DNA from: Mycobacterium sp. GA-0227b
Lineage (GTDB): Bacteria > Actinomycetota > Actinomycetes > Mycobacteriales > Mycobacteriaceae
Reading direction: 5' to 3'
DNA length: 64,000 nt
NCBI RefSeq assembly: GCF_001499855.1
Contig: NZ_LQIK01000034.1
Coordinates: forward strand, 62,001 to 126,000
Shown in pieces: positions 59,040-64,000 of the stretch. Position 1 is the first letter of the stretch. Each line of letters starts with the position of its first letter. The position numbers and the translations under genes were made by a program. The notes beneath the pieces were generated by a model that worked only from the letters and a program-made list of their open reading frames with translations, was not told where the DNA came from and searched no databases.

Positions 59040-59807
59040 ATGCCGTTCATCGACCATCCGAAGGGCCGCGCTTACTACCGCCACTGGCCGTCGGCCGATC
59101 CGCGCGCCGCGGTGATCTTCCTGCACGGCTTCGGCGAGCACTCCGGTCTCTACCACCGCTACGGCTTCGCGCTCAACGCCGCGGGTATCGATCTGTGGGC
59201 GGTCGACCAGTTCGGCCATGGTCTGAGCCCGGGCACCCGCGGAGACTTCGGGTCCATCGAAGACAGCTCAGGTCTCGCCGATGCCCTGACCGATGTCGCC
59301 GAGACCGCACGGCCCGGGCTGCCGTTGCTCGCGCAGGGGCATTCGTTCGGCTCCATCGTCACGCTGTTCCGGCTGCTCGAACAGCCGGACCGCTATCGAG
59401 CCGGCATCGTCTCCGGTGCTCCGTTGGTGCCGACGCCCGCGATGCTCGACAGCGACACCTCGCTCGTCCTCAACCCAGGGTGGCTGTCCGACGATCCGTT
59501 CTACCTCGACCTGCTGGAGAACGACCCGCTGACGTTCGCCGACGCCGACGGTGCGGCACTGACCCGGGAACTCGACAGGGCCTGGGACCGATTCGGCGCC
59601 GACCTGCCGGAACTCACCGTCCCGACGCTGGCCGTGCACGGCTCGAACGACGTCGTCGCTCCGGTCGGCGCGGTGCGGGCGTACGCGGAGCAGATCGACG
59701 CGCTGCATTTCGCGGAGTTCGCGGGCGCACGCCACGACATTCTCAACGAGACGGTGCACCGGGAGGTCGCCGCAGCCGTCGTGGACTTCATCGACGAGCG
59801 GTTGTAA
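59040..59807 (+). CDS. alpha/beta hydrolase, monoacylglycerol-lipase-like
   Basis: The 255-residue protein has FLHGFGEHSGLYHRYGFALN (oxyanion HG), the DQFGHGLSPGTRGDF segment typical of monoglyceride lipases, nucleophile Ser in QGHSFGS, Asp in VHGSNDVVAPV and His in GARHDILNE. It should hydrolyse a lipid ester. It is ten bases after lysR and may be co-transcribed, but is convergent with hsaB. Substrate unproven. Confidence 0.85.
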   Translation: MPFIDHPKGRAYYRHWPSADPRAAVIFLHGFGEHSGLYHRYGFALNAAGIDLWAVDQFGHGLSPGTRGDFGSIEDSSGLADALTDVAETARPGLPLLAQGHSFGSIVTLFRLLEQPDRYRAGIVSGAPLVPTPAMLDSDTSLVLNPGWLSDDPFYLDLLENDPLTFADADGAALTRELDRAWDRFGADLPELTVPTLAVHGSNDVVAPVGAVRAYAEQIDALHFAEFAGARHDILNETVHREVAAAVVDFIDERL

Positions 59808-59817
59808 TGCGGATCTA

Positions 59818-60384
59818 CTACAGCCAGGTGTCGTCGGTCGTGGCGGTGAGGAACGCTTCGAGGTCGTCGCGCCAGTGTGCGGGCGTGTTCTTGTCCGGCT
59901 CGATACCGGTGTACTGCCCGCGGTAGAACAACAGCGGCCGCGGCTTCTTGTGCGGCACGTCCGAGAGCGAATGCACGGCGCCGAACACGACGTAGTGGTC
60001 GCCGCCGTCGTGCACCGAGTGCACCGAGCAGTCGATGTGCGCGAGCGTGCCTTCGATGACCGGTGAGCCCAGTCTCGACGGCTGCCAATCGATTTCGGCG
60101 AACTTGTCGGGCTCCTTCGAGCCGAAGCGCGCCGAGACGTCCTTCTGGTTCTCGTGCAGCACGTTCACGCAGAAGTGCCCGCTGGCTTCGATCGCCTGCC
60201 ACGACCGCGACATCTTCGTCGGACAGAACAGCACCAGCGGCGGTTCCAGCGACAGCGCGGCGAATGACTGGCAGGCGAACCCGACCGGCGCGCCGTCGTG
60301 CATTGTGGTGATCACCGTGATGCCGGTGCAGAACTGGCCCAGCACATTGCGGAACGCGCGAGGGTCGATCGGTTCGGCCGCCAT
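59818..60384 (-). CDS. hsaB: flavin reductase component HsaB
   Basis: HsaB supplies reduced flavin to HsaA. The 188-residue protein is of the flavin reductase-like family: RNVLGQFCTGITVITTMHDG, ACQSFAALSLEPPLVLFCPT, ASGHFCVNVLHENQKDVSARF and DGGDHYVVFGAV. ATG 60384 gives MAAEPIDPRAF, matching the known start; an upstream in-frame GTG (60432) would add a DERSREEQ extension from the repeat element. The gene order is hsaA-hsaD-hsaC-hsaB; in M. tuberculosis nat follows, here absent. Confidence 0.95.
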   Translation of the reverse strand: MAAEPIDPRAFRNVLGQFCTGITVITTMHDGAPVGFACQSFAALSLEPPLVLFCPTKMSRSWQAIEASGHFCVNVLHENQKDVSARFGSKEPDKFAEIDWQPSRLGSPVIEGTLAHIDCSVHSVHDGGDHYVVFGAVHSLSDVPHKKPRPLLFYRGQYTGIEPDKNTPAHWRDDLEAFLTATTDDTWL

Positions 60385-60390
60385 TATCGA

Positions 60391-60414
60391 TTGTTCTTCG
60401 CGCGAGCGCTCATC
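60391..60414 (-). repeat. 24-base gene-start element, copy 3 (DERSREEQ element)
   Basis: On the minus strand it carries the same core GAGCGCTCGCGCGAAGA as copy 1 and lies six bases before the hsaB ATG, in frame with it, in the 34-base gap after hsaC. Confidence 0.8.
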
Positions 60415-60418
60415 ACCG

Positions 60419-61321
60419 TCACTTGAAACCAACGCTGAAGTCGTGGCCCCAGAGACTCACCGCGGTGCTCTCCCGCGCGACCCAGTCCTCGCTGTCATCG
60501 ACCTGCAGTCCCTCGCAACCGAATTCGACGTCGAAACCGCCCGGCGTCTTCATGTAGAACGAGAGCATCTTGTCGTTGACGTGGCGGCCCAGGGTCGCCG
60601 ACATGGGCACCTTGCGGCGCAGCGCGCGGTCCAGGCAGAGCCCGACGTCGTCGGCCTCGCCGACCTCGACCATCAGATGCACGATGCCGCTCGGCGTCTC
60701 ACCCGGCATGAACGCCAAGCTGTGGTGCCGCGGGTTGACCCCGAAGAAGCGCAGCCACGCGGGCGCACCGTCGGCCGGCCTGCCGACGAGCTGCGGAGGC
60801 AACCGCATCGAGTCACGCAGATAGAAGCCCAGCACGTCGCGGTAGAAATGCAGTGACTCGGCGTCGTCGCGGGTGGTCAGCACCACGTGCCCCAGACCCT
60901 GCTCCTCGGTGACGAACTTGTGGCCGTAGGGGCTGACGACGCGGCGGTGCTCGAGCGCGACACCGTGGAACACCTCGAGCGTGTTGCCCGAAGGGTCGTC
61001 GAATCGGATCATCTCGTCGACCCGACGTTCGGCGAGCTCGGCGGCCGAGGCCTCCTTGTAGGGAACGCCTTCGACGTCGAGCCGGTTGCGGATGTCCTGC
61101 AGCTGGGCGGCGTTGGCGGTCTCCCAACCGGATTGAAGCAGCCGATCGTGCTCGCCGGGGACGATCACCAAGCGGGCCGGGAACTCGTCCATCCGCAGAT
61201 AGAGCGCACCCTCTGTCAGCCCGGAGCCCTCGACCATGCCGAGCACCTTGAGGCCGTATTCCCGCCACGCGGCGACATCGGTGGCCTCGATCCGAAGGTA
61301 GCCAAGCGATTTGATGGTCAT
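60419..61321 (-). CDS. hsaC: extradiol dioxygenase HsaC
   Basis: HsaC cleaves the catecholic ring A of 3,4-DHSA (meta cleavage). The 300-residue type I extradiol dioxygenase has metal ligands in GLGHVVLTTRD (His), NPRHHSLAFMP (His) and TPGGFDVEFGCEG (Glu), with the vicinal-oxygen-chelate repeats. It overlaps hsaD by four bases. Confidence 0.96.
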   Translation of the reverse strand: MTIKSLGYLRIEATDVAAWREYGLKVLGMVEGSGLTEGALYLRMDEFPARLVIVPGEHDRLLQSGWETANAAQLQDIRNRLDVEGVPYKEASAAELAERRVDEMIRFDDPSGNTLEVFHGVALEHRRVVSPYGHKFVTEEQGLGHVVLTTRDDAESLHFYRDVLGFYLRDSMRLPPQLVGRPADGAPAWLRFFGVNPRHHSLAFMPGETPSGIVHLMVEVGEADDVGLCLDRALRRKVPMSATLGRHVNDKMLSFYMKTPGGFDVEFGCEGLQVDDSEDWVARESTAVSLWGHDFSVGFK

Positions 61322-62223
61322 CGCGAGCCTTTCGCAGAAGCGTCGGTCAAGAAATCAACAGTGAGCTTGTTGAACTCGTCGAATTTCTCCAGCTGCGCCC
61401 AGTGGCCGCACTGTCCGAAGACGTGCAGCTGCACACGGGGAATCTGTTTGAGCGCGACCAATGCGCCATCGAGAGGGTTGACGCGGTCCTCGCGGCCCCA
61501 GATCAGCAGCACCGGCTGACGCAGCTTGTACACCTCGCGCCACATCATGCCCAGCTCGAAATCCGCGCCCGCGAACGACTTACCCATCGCCTTCGCCGCG
61601 GCCAGCGAGTCGGGCTGGCTGGCGATCGCGAAACGCTCGTCGATCAACTCGGGCGTGATCAGGCTCTGGTCGAAGACCATGATGCGCAGGAACTTCTCCA
61701 GGTTCTCGCGCGTCGGCTCGCCGGTGAACCTGCCCAGCAGTTTGACGCCCTCGGTGGGATCCGGGGAGAACAGGTTGACCGACAGCCCGCCGGGACCCAT
61801 CAGCACCAGTCGGCCGGCCCGCTTCGGGTTGTCCAGCGCGAACCGCACCGCGGTCCCGCCGCCCAGCGAATTGCCCACCAGCGCAGCACGTTCGATGCCG
61901 AGATGGTCGAACAGGTTCAGCAACGCGGTGGCGCTGTAGCGGTTGTACTGCTCGTGCTCGGTGTGCTTGTCGGAGTGTCCGTAGCCGGGCTGATCGACGG
62001 CGATGACGTGGAAGTGCCGGGCGAGCACCGCGATGTTCTTGGAGAAGTTCGACCAGCTCGACGCACCGGGCCCGCCGCCGTGCAACAGCACCACGGTCTG
62101 CGAGTGGCCGACGCCTGCTTCGTGGTAGTGCAGCCGCATGTCGTCTCGGACCTGCGCGTACCGCGACGTCGATTCGAAGGTGACCTCGACCTGCTGCTCG
62201 GTCTCCTGGATGTATGAGGTCAT
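61318..62223 (-). CDS. hsaD: meta-cleavage product hydrolase HsaD
   Basis: HsaD hydrolyses 4,9-DSHA to HIP-type acid (DOHNAA) and 2-hydroxyhexadienoate, which goes to HsaE. The 301-residue alpha/beta hydrolase has LLHGGGPGASSWSNF, nucleophile Ser119 in GNSLGGG, Asp in WGREDRVNPLDGAL and His in FGQCGHWAQLEKF. It lies 13 bases after hsaA and overlaps hsaC. Confidence 0.96.
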   Translation of the reverse strand: MTSYIQETEQQVEVTFESTSRYAQVRDDMRLHYHEAGVGHSQTVVLLHGGGPGASSWSNFSKNIAVLARHFHVIAVDQPGYGHSDKHTEHEQYNRYSATALLNLFDHLGIERAALVGNSLGGGTAVRFALDNPKRAGRLVLMGPGGLSVNLFSPDPTEGVKLLGRFTGEPTRENLEKFLRIMVFDQSLITPELIDERFAIASQPDSLAAAKAMGKSFAGADFELGMMWREVYKLRQPVLLIWGREDRVNPLDGALVALKQIPRVQLHVFGQCGHWAQLEKFDEFNKLTVDFLTDASAKGSR

Positions 62224-62236
62224 CAGGCCTTCCCGG

Positions 62237-63421
62237 TTAAACCATCGTGTCCTGCGGCGGCAGCCCGAACTCGTTGTTGCCGAAGATCAGGTAGGCGCGT
62301 TCGGGGTCGTTGGCCGCGTGCACCCGCCCCGCGTGCGCGTCGCGCCAGAACCGTTGCACCGGAGCGTCGTTGTTGAGCGCGGTGGCACCGGACGCCTCGA
62401 AGAGCCGGTCGATCGAGGCGATCGCGCGGCCGGTCGCCCGGACCTGGTCGCGGCGGGCGCGGGCGCGCAGGTCGAACGGTATCTCCTGACCCGCCGTCAG
62501 CAGTGCGTATTCGTCGCCGACGTTGCCGATCAGCTGACGCCAGGCGGCGTCGATGTCGCTGGCGGCCTCGGCGATCCGGATCTTGGCGAACGGATCGTCC
62601 TTGGCCTTCTCCCCGGCGAACGCGGCGCGCACCCGCTTGCCCTGGTGCTCGACGTGGGCGTCGTAAGCGCCATAGGCCATGCCGACGATGGGCGCCGAGA
62701 TGGTGGTGGGATGCACTGTGCCCCAAGGCATCTTGTAGACCGGCGCGGTGTTGGTCTGCAGCCCGCCCGCGGTGCGGTCGTTCATCGCCTTGTAGGACAG
62801 GAAGCGGTGCCGCGGCACGAACACATCCTTGACCTTGAGCGTGTTGCTGCCGGTGCCCTTGAGCCCGACCACGTGCCACACGTCGTCGATCTCGTACTCG
62901 GTGCGCGGGATCAGAAAGCTGCCGAAGTCGACCGGCTTTCCGTCCTTGATCACCGGCCCGCCGACGAACGTCCACGTGGCGTGATCGCATCCCGAGGACC
63001 AGTTCCAGGACCCGTTGACGATGTAGCCGCCGTCGACGACGGTGCCCGCCCCCATCGGCGCATACGACGACGAGATCCGCACGGCCGGGTCGTCGCCCCA
63101 GACCTCTTCCTGGGCCTGCTGGTCGAACAGCGCGAGGTGCCAGTTGTGCACACCGATGATCGAACCGACCCAGCCGGTGGACCCACAGGCGCTGGCGAGC
63201 CGGCGCACCGCCTCGTAGAACAGCGTCGGATCGCACTGGAAGCCGCCCCACTGCTCGGGCTGCAGCAGCTTGAAGAAGCCGACCTCGGTGAGTTCGTTGA
63301 TCGTCTCGTCCGGAAGGCGGCGCAGGTCCTCGGTGGCTTGCGCGCGTTTGGCGATCAGCGGCAGAAGATCGTCGATCCCGGCTAGGACCGACTGCGCGTC
63401 ACGCTGTTCAATGGACGTCAC
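62237..63421 (-). CDS. hsaA: 3-HSA 4-hydroxylase oxygenase component HsaA
   Basis: HsaA hydroxylates the aromatised ring A (3-HSA) to the catechol, using reduced flavin from HsaB. The 394-residue protein has the acyl-CoA-dehydrogenase-like fold of two-component flavin monooxygenases: QWGGFQCDPTLFYEAVRRLA, SACGSTGWVGSIIGVHNWHL, GSWNWSSGCDHATW and HRFLSYKAMNDRTAGGLQTN. GTG 63421 (VTSIEQRDAQ) has a GGGAGG site and reproduces the known length; the longer start at 63553 would overlap the operators. Confidence 0.96.
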   Translation of the reverse strand: MTSIEQRDAQSVLAGIDDLLPLIAKRAQATEDLRRLPDETINELTEVGFFKLLQPEQWGGFQCDPTLFYEAVRRLASACGSTGWVGSIIGVHNWHLALFDQQAQEEVWGDDPAVRISSSYAPMGAGTVVDGGYIVNGSWNWSSGCDHATWTFVGGPVIKDGKPVDFGSFLIPRTEYEIDDVWHVVGLKGTGSNTLKVKDVFVPRHRFLSYKAMNDRTAGGLQTNTAPVYKMPWGTVHPTTISAPIVGMAYGAYDAHVEHQGKRVRAAFAGEKAKDDPFAKIRIAEAASDIDAAWRQLIGNVGDEYALLTAGQEIPFDLRARARRDQVRATGRAIASIDRLFEASGATALNNDAPVQRFWRDAHAGRVHAANDPERAYLIFGNNEFGLPPQDTMV

Positions 63422-63488
63422 TGATGTGCCTCCCGGATAGGACGGACTGCGATGAGCACTCACGGCAAGCGCGAATCGCTTAGCCGTC

Positions 63489-63506
63489 AGATTAGAACAC
63501 GTTACG
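63489..63506 (-). promoter_or_regulatory. KstR operator overlapping the hsaA -10
   Basis: TAGAACACGTTACG (63493-63506) fits TnnAACnnGTTnnA except for the last base. On the minus strand TAATCT (63494-63489) is a TANNNT -10, giving a ~60-base leader before hsaA. Confidence 0.75.
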
Positions 63507-63560
63507 ATTCGTGTCGAGTAGCGCATACCTGTGGCTGCTGGACCTGCACACATGCATTTC

Positions 63561-63574
63561 TGTAACCTGTTCTA
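63561..63574. promoter_or_regulatory. KstR operator upstream of kshB
   Basis: TGTAACCTGTTCTA fits the KstR pattern. With the following GTTAT it nearly repeats the kshA operator (17 of 19 bases). Confidence 0.87.
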
Positions 63575-63625
63575 GTTATTGCGCTGAATCGGCGGGATCG
63601 CCGGACGTGAAAGGTGGACGCGAAA

Positions 63626-64000
63626 GTGACCGACGAGCCGCTCGGCAGCCATGTGCTCGAGCTGGAGCTTGCCGACGTCGTCGAGGAGACCGACGACGCG
63701 CGCTCGCTGGTGTTCACCGTGCCCGCCGGTGCCGAGATTCCGGCTGAACGGCTGCGGTACGCGCCCGGACAGTTCCTGACGCTGCGCGTGCCCAGCGAGC
63801 GCACCGGATCGGTGGCGCGCTGCTACTCGCTGTGCAGCTCGCCGTTCACCGACGACCGGCTGACCGTCACCGTCAAGCGCACCGCCGACGGCTACGCGTC
63901 GAACTGGCTGTGCGATCACGCGCACACCGGCATGAAGGTGCACGTGCTCGCGCCATCGGGCACGTTCGTACCCAAGACTTTGGACACCGACTTCCTGCTG
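63626..64000 (+). CDS. kshB: 3-ketosteroid 9-alpha-hydroxylase reductase KshB (5' part)
   Basis: The first 125 residues of KshB are present; the gene runs off the window. The flavin domain is visible: LRYAPGQFLTLRVPSERTGS, RCYSLCSSPFTDD and VKRTADGYASNWLCDHAHTG. The NAD and 2Fe-2S domains lie beyond 64000. KshB passes electrons from NADH to KshA. GTG 63626 is preferred because AAGGTGG lies eight bases upstream; an in-frame GTG at 63614 is an alternative. Divergent from hsaA. Confidence 0.94.
   Translation, partial: MTDEPLGSHVLELELADVVEETDDARSLVFTVPAGAEIPAERLRYAPGQFLTLRVPSERTGSVARCYSLCSSPFTDDRLTVTVKRTADGYASNWLCDHAHTGMKVHVLAPSGTFVPKTLDTDFLL

Overview
The window is high-GC actinobacterial DNA. 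It matches, gene for gene over most of its length, the cholesterol-catabolism region that I recall as Rv3524-Rv3571 of Mycobacterium tuberculosis. Identification is by protein recognition from memory; no search was run. Mycobacterial hallmarks include an MPT63-family secreted protein, a mycobacterial-type hemophore, Ddn, KstR and KstR2 operators, ATGA/GTGA gene overlaps and many leaderless-looking promoters. PPE genes that sit in this region of M. tuberculosis are absent and other genes occupy those positions, so a non-tuberculous, probably rapidly growing Mycolicibacterium-type organism is likely.

Layout. 1-6.7 kb: end of an Rv3524-like gene, a gamma-carbonic-anhydrase-like protein, kshA with a small metal-binding-looking partner, a lipoprotein, and a KstR-controlled sulfotransferase/SDR/DUF1214 operon. 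6.8-10.5 kb: insertion with an IclR regulator, a hemophore and a RecQ-like helicase fused to a phosphoribosyltransferase domain. 10.6-16 kb: hsaF-hsaG-hsaE diverging from kstD-chsH3. 16.2-18 kb: MPT63-family protein and a membrane-anchored protein. 18-25.4 kb: ltp2, chsH1, chsH2, fadE29, fadE28, cyp125 diverging from fadA5. 25.4-31.5 kb: NTF2-like protein, ddn, two SDRs, echA20, ipdA, ipdB, ipdC. 31.5-42 kb: a large accessory block with a PucR regulator, a small membrane protein, an acyltransferase, a P450/reductase/Rieske-like/ChoD-like operon, a SatD pair and an NDMA-type alcohol dehydrogenase. 42-51.5 kb: fadA6, kstR2, ipdF, fadE30 diverging from fadD3, fadE31, fadE32, fadE33, aspB. 51.5-59.8 kb: insertion with an MFS transporter, a DUF222/HNH protein, an acetoacetate/3-hydroxybutyrate operon with its LysR regulator, and a lipase-like hydrolase. 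59.8-64 kb: hsaA-hsaD-hsaC-hsaB diverging from kshB, which runs off the end.

How the genes work together. CYP125, ChsE1/E2, ChsH1/H2/H3, FadA5 and Ltp2 shorten the sterol side chain. KstD and KshA/KshB open ring B. HsaA-D cleave ring A and HsaE-F-G finish the C5 fragment. FadD3, FadE30-33, IpdF, EchA20, IpdA/B, IpdC and FadA6 degrade the C/D-ring propionate (HIP). KstR sites (TnnAACnnGTTnnA) flank the side-chain and A/B-ring genes; KstR2 sites (AnCAAGnnCTTGnT) flank the C/D-ring genes, with kstR2 inside that regulon.

The most unusual feature is the 31.5-39.4 kb block. It is a tightly overlapped operon of a steroid-type P450, a phthalate-dioxygenase-type reductase, a Rieske-family protein that has lost one cluster cysteine and one iron-site histidine, and a ChoD-like GMC oxidoreductase. 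It sits inside the KstR2 region and is next to its own regulator. Two dispersed repeat families are also present: a ~60-bp imperfect palindrome (three copies, one encoding a lipoprotein signal peptide) and a ~24-bp element placed at gene starts (three copies). No rRNA, tRNA, CRISPR array or complete insertion sequence was seen, and no gene-free stretch exceeds about 300 bases.
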